A DNA stretch of 64,000 nt from the NCBI GenBank assembly GCA_027943335.1, contig BSBK01001879.1:847501-911500 (forward strand), written 5' to 3'. The position numbers were made by a program, and so were the translations under genes. Shown here piece after piece: positions 35,455 through 47,900 of this stretch. A model generated the notes under the pieces. It did not search any database, had not been told where the DNA came from, and was given only the letters and a program-made list of their open reading frames with translations. The DNA is from Chamaecyparis obtusa (lineage: Eukaryota > Streptophyta > Pinopsida > Cupressales > Cupressaceae). The stretch's first letter is position 1, and each line of letters begins with the position of its first letter.

Positions 35455-36096
35455 CCTAAAGTGGGATCTAAATCTGGTCAGTAAGCATTATATACTAGCA
35501 ATTGCACCTTGGTGTGCAATAGGTACGCGGGCAGCATAAAATGTGTATATTTGTAAATTTTATATATTTGCTAATTTGATAAAAATGTTTCTCAACCATG
35601 GAGCTATAATTCTGAATTTGAATATCGTTGTGGATCTAGCCATTCAAATTTAAGGCAAATATTGAAGCATAGGTGCATCCCATTCAAATGCTGCTAATTT
35701 GACAAAGATGTTTCTCAACCATGGAGCCGTGATTCTCAATTTGAATACAGTAGTGGCTTGTCTTTTATCTACTTCATGGATACTGGATAAGTCAGCATAG
35801 TCAGAGGTTGCATGTGTGAAGATTTATTAATTTGTGAGCCAACAGTGTTGTGTAATTATGGAAATATTATGTAACGTGTAATGTTTTATATGTTGTAATT
35901 GGTGACACCTAATTGGCCAACTCAATCATGAAATATTGAGTGCAGTATAAAGGAAGGATTGTTTTCCTTGATTAGAGAGAGAGGATGTGTAAAGACAAGT
36001 TGTGAAGTGTGAAATAATGCGAGTAAGCAATCTAAGGGATTGTTATGTGATGCGAAGTGTGCAGATCAAATTGAAGGGGATAACATATTTGGAGAT
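35455..36096. other. Flank of the Mutator-like element, with a 122-bp direct repeat
   Basis: GCTAATTTGA(T/C)AAA(A/G)ATGTTTCTC followed by AACCATGGAGC occurs near 35,570 and 35,692. From about 35,840 the sequence looks LTR-like (TGTTGTGTAATTATGG, a TATAAAGG at about 35,947) and continues beyond the element at 37,594. LTR ends could not be fixed. No gene. Confidence 0.4.
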
Positions 36097-36105
36097 GGTT
36101 AATAA

Positions 36106-37584
36106 CATAGTTGAAAATCTCGGCGGTATATCGCGCGTATCGCGATATATCGCTCATTTTTTTGCCAAGTGATTTAATCGCGATTAATATCGGCTACGAT
36201 ATTTTGAATGAATCGTGGCGTTTCTAACAGTTAAAATCGCCAAAAACGCGGCGATATCAGATGAAAAACTCGACAACCAAGTCAAGGGAGAGACCAAGCA
36301 AATTTTTAGGGCTTTTTCGCAGGCAAAAAGTGACGAAAATCAGATGCGACGGGTAAGTTTGAAGAAACACGCGTCTACAACCTTCATCGCTACAAGCCTG
36401 CAAACATTCATGATGATTTTGCGTCGGCTATATTCTGCATGCTTGACGAAAATCAAGCGTAGATGAAAACAAAATAATTCTTCACCCGACTATATGCTCG
36501 CCACTATTTTCATACGACTTTACATGTTTTGTTTTTATTTTCATTTTTTCATTTTTTCTAATTAACTTCATATCTTTATACTTTATGTTTTAAACTATGC
36601 ACATTTGTTATTTAGTTTTGCTTTTTATCCAATATATTAGAATTTAATATTTTAAAATATATAAACTTAATTTTTAATTATAATATATTTATAATTTAAC
36701 ATTTAAAATTTAAATATTTATTATTTACATATTAATAATAATTAAATAAATTTTTATATTATATCATACTATAATTTTTAAAAAATTATTATGATGTATT
36801 TAAATTTATAATATTGTTATATTTTTACAAATTTATAACATATATTATTTAAAAATCAAATTTAATCACCATTTTTTTTCGATACTTTATCTCTGATCGA
36901 ACTCACAAACTTGAACTTTGTGACATGCAACTAGCACATTTCTGCATGTTGATGGCTGCTTATATTATTTTTGTCAAAGTGGTCTGAAATTACATGTTGT
37001 GAGGGATTAAATTTAATACTCTTTTATTTTATTTTTAATATTACAATAAAATAAATCAAACTATTCTATTTTAAAGAATTCAATTTAGATTTCAAAAAAC
37101 TTATATATAAAATTTAAGGACTTCAATGTATTTAAATTAAACTTAACAAATATATTATATATAATATAATATTGTTCAATTTTAATAACTAGAACATTTA
37201 AATATATCAATTTAATTTTTTTTACTTAGATTAAATAACAATGAATGTTATTGTGACTTTAAATTAATACACATTACATACAAACTTTATTAGGAATAAA
37301 TACTATATAATTTTCAATTATAGAAATAAAATGTAGTAGATGATCTATTAAAAAAAAAGGTTACAATATAAATGTGTTAGATAAATCATAATAATCACAA
37401 ACTAACATTAAAATCTGGTGTATATGTGTGTGCTTTAAGAATATTTTGCAAAATTATATATTTTTAAATGTTCGATAAAAGTGCCGATTTATTGCCGATT
37501 TTTTCACCGAGTTTTTGGCGAATCCTAGTTTTTCAAAAAAATTGGGCTGGCCGAGTTTTTGCCGAGTCCGAGTTTTTCAACTTT
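36106..37584. mobile_element. Mutator-like non-autonomous DNA element, 1,479 bp
   Basis: The perfect 9-bp duplication GGTTAATAA lies on both sides (36,097-36,105 and 37,585-37,593). The ends are inverted: left CATAGTTGAAAATCTCGGCG, right (reverse complement) AAAGTTGAAAAACTCGG. A 9-bp target duplication is the hallmark of the Mutator superfamily. The ends are CG-rich (TATCGCGCGTATCGCGATA) and the interior is extremely AT-rich. No transposase is present. The short open frame at 36,215-36,466 shows no known domain. Confidence 0.8.
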
Positions 37585-37593
37585 GGTTAATAA

Positions 37594-38100
37594 TATTCTA
37601 TTCTTCCTTTGCTAGAGCATATTTCCTTGTAGCTATAATTATTGCAATAATTGAGCAGGATTTCATCTTCATTGTAGCCCTATTTTCACAAATACCATGA
37701 CTCAACTGTGGATATTCATAACCTTCTATGTGCAATCAACTAATTTTATCCTCATCCATGGCCACTGGAATTTCATCAAGTTCTAACTATTTCTTTCAAG
37801 ATCTCCCTGTAATAGTCAATAGAAATTGGTGCAGCCCTTTAAGGGCTATAGTAGGAACGTAGAAAGGATCATACCCTGCAATGACATATACAAGACATAA
37901 TGTGCGTGCAATAGTCAAATATGGATGAAACTATGGCGTCCGCATAATAGCTGATCAACCCATCCCCCTTTTCCGAATACCCATTGTGGGTAGTGAGCAG
38001 ACGGTGCAGAGCAAAGAATTCCTCGACTATCAGGGTTTGTACCTCTTGAATATCGAGAGCCCAGACACATTGGATCAAATCAGCACATTGAGTGCATGTG
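37594..38100. other. Unassigned sequence right of the Mutator-like element
   Basis: Continues the sequence interrupted at 36,097. No gene or repeat I can support. Confidence 0.4.
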
Positions 38101-38109
38101 GTGTTAACG

Positions 38110-39180
38110 CAGAATTCTCACGCATTATGGCCGCCATAGACAGAGGAGTGAGTGACAACTTGTGTCATGACAAAACGTCTCTGTAACTTTACACAAATTT
38201 TATTGGCTAACACTTAAAACAACGAAAAGTGATTGAATGGTCATGATCTGTTCAATCGTCTTGCAGTTGTATGGAGGTTGACAAATTTTATTGGCTAACA
38301 CTTAAAACAACAAAAAGTGATCGAACGGTCATGATCCGTTCAATCATCTTGCAGTTGTACGGAGGTTAAGCCCAGGTCGATGCGTTTCATATAATGAAAT
38401 GCACAAAGGAGAGTCACCCCAACAAGAAAAGAATCAAAGTTTGGAAAGTGTGGTACCTCAAACAGGTTTCAACCTTGCAAGCATCTTCCGTACGATATAA
38501 AAGAACGAAAAAACAGAAAACCCAGTTCAAAAAAATTCTCTAAACCCTTGTATCCCACATCTGCCAGTATCATACAAACAACCAGAAAACAATACATAAC
38601 AGAGAATTTTAAAAAACAAACACACAATCCACATCAAAACATGGCGAAAATTAACCCAACAACTCACCTGAAGACACTAGCCCTGAATCGAACCCTTGAT
38701 CAATAAAAACACACCAGAAGCTTATAGAAAAACCACTTTTGTGAGCAGATATCACCATTTTGCACAAAGGAGAAAAGGGTATACAGAAAATTCCATTGCG
38801 TTTGAATCCGGGCAATCAGCGCGATGGAATCCAAAGCCTTTGTTCCTTCTATTCAGACGCCCCCCACCCAACCACCTTGAATGAATGCCTGGGAATGCAC
38901 GCCGATCAAATGCTTCACAACGTTCCTACACGGCTGAAATTAAATTATCACGAAATTCTCACGCGTTATGGCCACCATTGACAGAGGAGTAAGTGAGTGA
39001 CAGCTTGTCTAAATTTTATTGGCTAACACTAAAAACAAGGAAAAGTGATGAATGGTCATGATCCGGTCAATCGTCTTGCAGTTGTATGGAGGTTGACACA
39101 GCCATTGATGGTCGAAGCCCAGGTCAATGCATTTCATATAATGAAACGCCTTCGGCGTAAATATTATGTGATACATGCAT
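38110..39180. repeat. Short segmental repeats around 38.1-39.2 kb
   Basis: AAATTTTATTGGCTAACACT with about 85 further bases occurs at 38,197, 38,281 (tandem) and 39,013. The preceding TCACGC(A/G)TTATGGCC and GACAGAGGAGT also recur (38,118 and 38,958). The trailing CCCAGGTC(G/A)ATGC...TTTCATATAATGAAA recurs near 38,373 and 39,118. Between the copies a minus-strand AG/GTGAGT donor-like site at about 38,668 ends an open stretch, which could be an untranslated exon of unknown origin. Weak. Confidence 0.65.
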
Positions 39181-40356
39181 AAACTGTACATCACAAACAT
39201 GTGACATAACTTTATCGATGGAGTCTGAAACCACAGAAGAATTTTAGCACTCATGTAACAGAATGCATACATAGGACTTAGCGTAATTGATGGAGTGAGA
39301 TCATGGAAAATTTAGAGTCATATAACAGTAAAAATGATGCTCCTAAATCAGATGTTGGTAAAGATGCATTGCTGTTGTTAGATCAGATATATTGCCATGC
39401 ATTTTGAGGATAAAAGATATACATATAGATACATTCCTAGGATCAGATTTTGCTGTCTATCAAGTAGGGGATAAGCAAATATAGAGTTCATCATTGGTTT
39501 GCATAAAATCTTATTGAACTGAGGAGGAAGAGGGGATTGCAGTTGTATAAAGAATTGCTCACAAACAGAACTTCTTGTAGGATGGTCATAGACTCAAACA
39601 ATATCTTCACCAGCAGTTTGCATTGTACTTTGGTTTCTTGATTAATGGAAAATAGCATCGTTCAACTGAGCATATGGCATTGATTAGTGTTGTGGCTATC
39701 ACTATGGTATTTTCTCTTGGTTATTTTATTTTTATTTTTTGTATTTTTCTTTATTTTTTTAGGCATCAAACAATTGCAAAATACGATAACAAAATTGACA
39801 AGGCCTCAGGATTCTACAAAATGAACAAACTTGGAGTAGTTTAGTCCAAAACATATTGCATGAAACTCAGCTTCCACAGTAGCTTACTTCAACCCAAGAT
39901 ATTTTTCAACCTGATTAATTTGGTAAGATCTTTTTGGTGCATTGGCAGAATGCTCCAGCCCAAGATATTGCTCCCAAGCTCCACAACAATCTCCCAGACT
40001 CTGAAAGCAACTTGAAACAATATTTGTATCCTGAAGATAATCAGGCCGCCCCAGGGAAAGGAATGTGAACTTCCACTTGGAAAATTCATCATCAGACACC
40101 TGCAACTTCTTCTGGATTCGATGTTTAACCTCTGCTAGAGTCTCACCTTCATGGAAAAGCAGAAAGGAAGGATCTCCAAAATTTCAGACCATGTGATTCT
40201 GGGATGCATCTTTTGTGAAATGACAAACATGGATTAAAGAGCTATTAGGACCCAGGTTCTTCTCCTCTTCTGGAATCTCATCCGCTCGTAAAATTCAATA
40301 CTGATCATTTAAATTCTCAATCTTTCTCATTAAGTGGAAAATCTTGCAAATTTTCA

Positions 40357-42043
40357 GCTAAGTTGCCAGTTCGGATTCCGGTTCGGATGCGGGTTCAAAA
40401 TTCGTCCAAAAATTTTTTGGGTTGGGTTCGGATTCATTTTGGGTTCGTCCGTACAAGATTTTTTAATTTATTTTTAAATATATATATGCTGCAGCAAATA
40501 AGTTCATACACCACTATGCTAATATTAAAGCAACATAGCAAAATACACCACCACGTATATTAATGTTTTAGTCCAAATGACATAACAAATGCTTTGACAC
40601 CACCATATCAATGTTTCGGTTCAAAAACAATAATGTCAACATTAATAATCAGCTACCCACAGGCTCTGCAAAAGACCAGAAGGCGGGGATGCAAAAGACC
40701 AGACGTTGCTAGAACTCTTGCTGCCAGAAAATGCCAAAAGACCAGATGTTCTGACGTTGCTGTGCCATTGCTATAACTCTCGCTACGGTTGCTAGAACTC
40801 TCACTGTCGTGCCGTGCTATGTCACAAGGTTCAAAAATTGGAGATGAAATTCGCCTTACAGAAAATTGATTTTTTTAAAAATACAATGAATACTTGTAAA
40901 AAATTTAACTTGTTAATTTTTTAATATAACAAATTATAAAAATATTAAAAATAAACAATATATATAATATATATAAAATTATAATAAATCAAAATGTAAA
41001 TATTAATAAGTTTAAATTTCTAATTTAAATAGTTAAAATTATTAATTTTAAAATAACACAGGTTAAATTTAATTTAACTACTTAAATATAATACATGATA
41101 AATTTAAAAATTATATAAATATTACCACCAAAAAAAATTATAAATGAAAATAAAATGATACTAAAAGTTAAATTTTAATGTAAGAGTCTACAATAAATAA
41201 AATAATGTTTATAAACTCTCATAAAAATATATATATAAATTTAATAAATTTTATATAAGAGGAAAAAACCTAGATTGAGGAAAACAATACTGTAGAATCA
41301 TAGATTATAAAAACTTTAGAAAAAGAAACAAATTGTATGATTTTAATTTTTTTCAAAGCACGCAATGTGCCATCAAACAGCTACCACTTTTGACCTATAG
41401 AACACCTCAGACATGCGGACTGTTGAATTTCGTTGTTGGCCATGAGAGAAGGCTCTGGCCAATCTGCAATTCAATTGGTACTTGTCCTCCCTAATTATCT
41501 TCACTGTAATCCTGTACATTAAAATGATGAAACATTATGGCGGCACCGAAAATTTAGTGACGTATAAAGCTGTGGAAAGTAGCAGTGATGTAGAGATGGG
41601 GAATGCCGCCAAATATAGCGGCCCTGGACACAGGCAATCACCGAATGGTTCGCAAAGCTCGGTGGACATGGACATGGACATGGACAGTATGCAGCCTCTT
41701 AATCTGGAAAGATGAAAGCATAAATCTCCGTCTTCTACCGTTTGTCAAACTATCGATTTTTTTGACTAACAAATCATATTAAAACGCCTGTGTGCCGTGT
41801 ATGTATGTTGTTAAAAATAAAAGTTAAAATTTTTTATTGAGAAGTCAAATACGTCCAAAGTCGTTCTGGGCTCGCACGGGCAAATGCAAAGTCGGCCAAA
41901 TTCATTCCACATTCCTACAGGGTCCTGCTGAACAAATTTGCCACGAATTCGTCAGTCAACAGATGACTTTGGTACGAATTCACACCGTTTACGAATTCGG
42001 AGCAAATCGAATGTCGACTTCGGGTTGTTCCAGGCGAATGTGG
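40357..42043. mobile_element. TIR element, family 2, inserted in the UBP12/13 pseudogene
   Basis: Splits the pseudogene between its FEVFYH-like and ICKIF-like codons. The left end AGCTAAGTTGCCAGTTCGG and about 230 bp after it match the element at 53,858-54,419. The right end (GGCGAATGTGGTA) matches only the inner part of the expected inverted end, so the tip is lost. The middle (40,860-41,350) is AT-rich. A plus-strand open frame (41,482-41,715) lies inside. No transposase. Target duplication not resolved. Confidence 0.62.
41482..41715 (+). other. Open frame inside the TIR element, possibly a captured gene piece
   Basis: 78 codons with a hydrophobic start (SSLIIFTVILYIKMMKHYGG) and a polar tail ending in Met-Asp repeats (ACATGG x3 at DNA level). 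The hydrophobic segment followed by Lys and GG resembles a transmembrane segment of a multi-pass transporter, but I cannot name a family. Mutator-type elements can carry host gene pieces. Unproven. Confidence 0.25.
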
Positions 42044-42599
42044 TAGAAAACCTCAAACAGTCAAATCTTTGCATCAGGGTCGGATAACTTCGGACACCTT
42101 TGTCTTGAGGTCATTAATGACATCTCCAACAGTACTTTGCTTTGGCAATCTTATACTATGAACAAAAACTTCATCTTTTGTTGAATAATGAAAAAACACT
42201 TTTAAGGTCTTTAGCCATTGCAACTCTGGGCGGAACATATCCAGAACTTCATAGTATATGATATCACAGCCTTATTGTAATGAACCATCATATCAGATAA
42301 GTGTTCCATGCAACGATACTTGATAGGTTGGAGCTTTGGTTGCTGAGAATAACAATTGTGCCCTGTAAGTCTGATTTTGGAAAGAACATCTAGACCAAGT
42401 TTATGTGCAACCCTATCTACATCATCGTAAGTGTAGAGTTTTGATAACTCAAGACAAAAGTCATCTTCCTTCAGCTTATCCAAGCTTCGAAAATCAACAA
42501 TCAAGGGTCCACCTTCAAACTGATCCTGAGTCCTCACAAACTCTGCTTGCTGACATTGACATGCCTGAGGAATTCCCACCATTTTCTCCACTCACTTCA

Positions 42600-44817
42600 C
42601 ACTTCGGAGGCCTTTTCTTTTCAACTTGGCAATGTGCAAATTTTTCATTGTTTTCTTACTTCTTGCAAGATCTAACAAATAATTGATAGAATGAGCAACA
42701 ATTTGCCTATATTAGATTAGTCTCGATATGATTGCATGTCCTCAACCTGAGCAAGCTTAGAAACTGTGACATCCCCAGGGGGTTTGTCTCTCAGAGTACA
42801 ACTAAGGGCCAACTCCATTAAATCCAAATCTTTTTCCACCCCATTTTCTGCCATATTATCATACAACAGTGGAAATAAGTACTATTACAGTGTGTTTCAT
42901 TAGAAGGATATTCTTCTTGCTGCCTGTTAAATCAAGAGGAAGGTGAAGAATCTGAACCAGAATATTAGTCGCTAGATATCTGTGTGATCAATGGAAGTTG
43001 AGGGGTCAGGCTAATGATTTATGTGACACTGTTGATAGCTCAATCATTCAAAAAAAATCTCCAGAAGGAAAGCATAGAGTATGTTAGTAATAGGATGTCA
43101 CCGCCTGCAAATTTTTGACACCCACATAACAGGTTACATAAAAAACTATATCATAATTTTCTAATACACGACAAATAGAAAAAACATTCAGGAGGAGAAG
43201 TATATCAGCTTAGGGATAAGAAAACACAGAAATAGCAACACAATAGATACTTTCCATTAACTCTGCAAATATTTTTTAAAACAACTGACAATCTAACTGT
43301 CCTACCTATTTTCTCCAACTCATCACGAATCTCCAATTTAATATCACGAAGCCGCTACCGATAGAATACTCTCTATTTTTAGTAATGACGTAACAATGTT
43401 TTCCAAATATTTTGTGCCATTATTGAATTTTTCTAAAGATAGAAAATACCTTTAAATTCATTTCCTAAATCTGGGGTCAGTTTGATTGTGCCTCCTGAAT
43501 CACAGCAGTCAGTTTGCATCATAGTCATAAGGGGATCACAGAAAACAATTCTGATCAGAGAATTACACAATCCCAATTGGTTAACAGCAACTGGTTAACA
43601 GTAGAAATGTTTAACTTCATTATTCTATAGAATTTCTGGCGGTTAAACAAATTTTGAAATGATCTAAAAATTGTTTAATGAAATTTAAAACATTGTTTGA
43701 GGTATATGGAAAACTGTTGGAGGGCATGAGACAGGTTTTCCATTGAATTGTGGAAAGGCAAGTCCACAATAAAAGCCTATCGGCTAAATATCTCTAAAAT
43801 AACCATCACCACCACCAAACATAGAAAAACCAATTTAATTCCATTAAAGAAATTTGAAACTTTCTCTCAAGGAAAAGAACTGTTGATTCTAAAAGGTAAA
43901 ATTAAACTAAAATTGTTCTATCATTTTCTTTGTTGTAATCATCCAACATATTTCATGATACTCATGAAGGGAAAAAATTGTCCTCTAATTGGACAATAAA
44001 GAATAAACATGCAGCCAAGATCATAAATGAAGGTCTGTATTATAAGATTATTCTCCAACCAGTAACCCTTTAAATTGCATATAAAAATCTACACAGGTCA
44101 AATCATAATGTATTGCTACTTCATTCAACTAGGCTAAATTTGTCAGCAACCATAAAACTGATCTTAAAAAAAAAAGAATAATGAGTATTTCCATAATTTG
44201 AACCACTGGTAAGCTAGTAAATCATACAACAGACAAACAGAATTCCAAAAGAGTGAAATTTTGAGTAGTCGTGGTCAAAATTCAAACATGACACCAAGTA
44301 TTCTGTATGGCTTGCATCACAACCTATGAGTTGAATGTTAACCCTTAAACCTAATAAAAATTCACAAAATCTCAGAATTTCTCAGCACTGCATACAGCTA
44401 GCCGCACAGCTTCAGTTGACTGACTTCGGAAAAATCATAATATATTACATTAACAATGATAACCTAAGAATTGAAAGGAAAAATGTCTAAACTGCCCAGT
44501 TAAACCTCATAGGCGCATTGGGTAAAAAAACATCACGTGGCTCCATTGTTCAGTAACTCCAGCTAATGTTTTCATCATCAATTGTATCTCCAATCTCTTT
44601 TCACAGCATTAATATCTTATCACATAATCATTTCCCCTCCATTCAATATCTTTATCGTAACTTATGGCACGTAGCATTGGCTTTACCACAAAAAGGTACT
44701 GCACAAAATACTCAAGAATTACATAATTTATTTATGGCAGAACAAGCAACCATAGACTTTCATACAGAAAAATTATTCATGAAATGCAGGTACAAACATG
44801 TAATCAGAGAACCATAC
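42600..44817. other. Sequence 3' of the last Toc34 exon found; unproven exon-like stretches
   Basis: No Toc34 membrane-anchor exon could be recognised here. Three minus-strand stretches have exon-like looks: 42,860-42,725 (NGVEKDLDLMELALSC to VTVSKLAQ, then AG/GTTGAG), 43,366-43,314 (RLRDIKLEIRDELEKI between TAG and GGTAGG), and 43,600-43,450 (IVFCDPLMTMMQTDCC to LTPDLGNEFK, then AG/GTATTT). They could be chance open frames or exons of an unrelated gene. No product assigned. Confidence 0.25.
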
Positions 44818-44979
44818 CTGGAACAACAATATAGCAGGAAGCCAACGTTTGCCTCGTTGATTGGCGTCAGGACCATCAATCAATTTTTTGTCAATCACAA
44901 TTGACTTGGCGTCATTTGTTGCCACCTCAACAATGTTCTTTACCAAATTAGGAAGCCAAACTGTATTATCTGGAAGAAT
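44818..44979 (-). CDS. TOC34: Toc34 exon 6
   Basis: 54 codons from acceptor TTAACAG/ATTCTT to donor CCAG/GTATGG: ILPDNTVWLPNLVKNIVEVA, then IVIDKKLIDGPDANQRGK and WLPAILLFQ. A valid donor follows, so at least one more exon (membrane anchor) is expected. Confidence 0.9.
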
Positions 44980-47900
44980 CTGTTAATGATAGGCAAGCAG
45001 AAAATAAGGGAAGGGAAAAGAAGAAAATTGGAAAATTTTGGAACAGAAGATCAACTGATTATATCGACAAACAAAGACTGCAAAAGATATAAAAATGTCA
45101 AGCGAAGTTTGAAATACCTTTTCCCCACCATCATTTGTGTTGCAGCGTCCACTGTTCTCCACCAATACTACTGGAATCTGCAAAATTCAATATTAACACA
45201 ACAATTAGCAACACGCAAATTAACTCCAAAGTTGCAGCAGGAAATGCCTGTCATCCTCATTTGATAATTTCATTCTAGTAAATTACAGGCAACAAAATCT
45301 TCCCAAGTGATCCCATTGAATAGTGAGTAACCAGGAAGAAATTAATATCTAGAAAAACAACTAGACCTATTTAATTGGATCTATTGGACGCCTTCAACAG
45401 TGAAGTCATGGCCTTGCATGTTCAACTGAAAGATGGTATCCAGCAACAGAAAAAATGAAGCAGACAGTATGGAAGGTTAGGAAGCCTGAGCCATTCAAAG
45501 TGTTAGTGTGTTTAGTGTTGTGCCTATTAAGTCTTTCTCATAGGTTCTTAAAAAACATATTACTTGAGTTTTACTTAGGGACCACATAGGAACATTCCCA
45601 CTTTTGGTGGTGTTATCACATTATCACTTTTCCACCTTAAGTGGGACTTCAACCTTTGGTGGACTTATCACTTTCACTTTTCCACCTTTGGTGGACATGT
45701 TGCACAATCACCTTTCCATCTTGGAGGATCATTCACCTTTGGTGGACATGTGACACTTTCACTTTCCCACCTTTGGAGCATGATCAACCTATAGCGGACG
45801 TATCACTATCACTTTTCCAACTTAGGTGGGTGATAAGTTATCACTTTATGTATCATGTCATAAGAATAAGACACTTGTCATAATCTTATGCCTTCCTATC
45901 TCTCGTCTTGGCCTATTTAACCAAGGGGTCTCCTATGTACTATCCAATTCAGTTAATTCAATCTATTTTATTGCATTATTGGTGAGAATACAGTTCATTC
46001 TTGTCATATTGAGTCTCTATTGTTATTGTGCATTCGATTAGGCCTCTAGATCTTAGGTGGCTATCTCCATAGCCAAATCTTACACAAAGGACAAAGAGAT
46101 GATAGGTTATCAGAGAATCTAATTCTAAGACGTGCAGGAGTTTTACTCAAGTTTGGCAGGCCTTAGGAAGTCCATCACTCCCTTAATGGGAGTGTCAGTG
46201 TCAGCCTATGCCATATGAAGAACAACGGAATGATATAAGCTATTGGAGAGCTGTTTCTAAGACATGGAGGATCTTAGGAAATCTGTCACTTACTGTGAAT
46301 GCCAGCATTAGAGGGCCATCAATGAGTTCCAGTAGGCCAGAAGAGCTGTGATGAAACTAGATTATTGGGAGGAGTTGAAAGGCTCCCTATGGAACCAAAT
46401 TAGACCTGAGAATTCGGTTTTGATGACTCAGACCCAAAACTAGTAAGGTAAGGTACTAAGTTCGAGCCTTCTATGCATTGGTACTTGAAAGAGGAGTTTA
46501 AGAGATAAGGAAATATCAAAACAAACAGGGGTAAGAAGAAGCCACCACTGGGACAAAATGGCAAGTTAGGTCATGGGCTTTCTACAACAACACTCAATAT
46601 GAAAGTGGTCAGCCTTCCCCGACAAAGGTTTGGTGATGGTCATCAAAGGAATCTGAGCCCACCACTCTGTCCAAAAATATGACCAGTCCTGCTTTGTACA
46701 CAGCTTGTTTGACCATTGGGCTTGCAAATGTCCAAAGAGGATGCACTTGCAAATCAAATGCCAGATGAGTTGCCGGCAGTATTACCAACTAGAAGTGCCA
46801 ATAACCATAAGATTGAAACAAAGCAGTTGTTGGCAGGGTATCTTTGTTGATCAGACTCACCATATGGGGCCTAAATGTTGTTCCAACGGAAAAATGGATG
46901 GTTCACTTCAGCTTTGAGTGGACTATTGGGCACTCAATAAGTCAACCATCAAGCACAAATCCTTTGCTGCTAATAGCAGATTATTTTGATCAACTACCAC
47001 GGGCAAGGTATTTCTTCAGGTTTGATTGCAAGTCTATTACAAAGAAGGTAGCTGCTGGGGATGATGAGAAAATGGTGCGCGCAAAGATAGGGATAAAATC
47101 ATGTATGAGTTATTCACTTCTTTGGTCTATGTGATGTGCCAGTAATATTTTGCACCCTATGAATAATGTATTTTGACCGCTGTTGGACACATCAATTCTG
47201 TATTGGGATGACATCTTGGTTCATAGTACAAGCATGGAAGAGCACTTAGTTCACCTAGCAAAGGTCTTTGAGATGCTTGGGAAGCATACCTTTTTTGTAA
47301 ATAAGTGTTAACTAATCAAGAAGGAAGTTGAATTACTTACGCATTGGATTGGCAAAGGAATGATCCAGTCAGTTTCAGAAATTCTGAAGAATATTTTTGA
47401 CTGGGAACCACCAATATTCATTCATGAGGTGCCATAGTTGTTTTTGGGACTCACCAACTACCATAGAAAGTTTGTGGAGGGTTACTCATCTTTTGGCCAG
47501 CCCCTTCCAAATCTTTTGAAGAACAATGTTAGGCACTGATCAGAAAAGAACCAATGGGCATTTTTGAAGTCTCAAGAAGACATCTGCACATGTTCTTCCT
47601 TACCAGACTTTGGCAAGCTTTTGAGGTGCAGTCAGACATCAGATTATATACCATAAATAGGGTCCTGATCTGGATTGGACATCCAGTAGCCTTTGAGTCA
47701 AGTAAGTTAAATGATTAAAGACAAATTACAATATTAGCATTATTCATTGGTGGTCCATTTCTAGTTCAAGATGGACAATATTTCCTCAATCTACTTAGCT
47801 TTTACGCCAAGTTGATCCCATAAGGCAAATGTTCGGTGTGGACATTGTCTACAACCCAGTAAAGACAAATGCTGTGGCTGATGTCCTCAACTGGAAGGCT

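Larger units (their letters stand above)
39720..42520 (-). pseudogene. UBP12/13-type deubiquitinase retropseudogene, 3' part
   Basis: The minus strand encodes the C-terminal ubiquitin-like (HUBL) part of plant UBP12/UBP13, relatives of animal USP7. It reads VDFRSLDKLKEDDFCLEL, YTYDDVDRVAHKLGLD, NCYSQQPKLQPIKYR, then after a frameshift VFFHYSTKDEVFVHSIRLPK and QSTVGDVINDLKTKV. After the 40,357-42,043 insertion come EIPEEEKNLGPNSSLIHV and EGETLAEVKHRIQKKLQVSD, then WKFTFLSLGRPDYLQDT and GAWEQYLGLEHSANAPKR near the usual C-terminus. No introns interrupt it, stops and frameshifts are frequent, and an A-rich tail follows (about 39,760-39,722). This indicates a processed copy of an mRNA. The N-terminal MATH and protease domains are absent. 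Confidence 0.82.

Noticed and set aside
46705..46917. CxxC...H-like stretch (DHWACKCPKRMHLQ) as a zinc knuckle gene
   Set aside because: Short, degenerate and directly upstream of the gypsy RT relic; at best decayed gag, not a separate gene.
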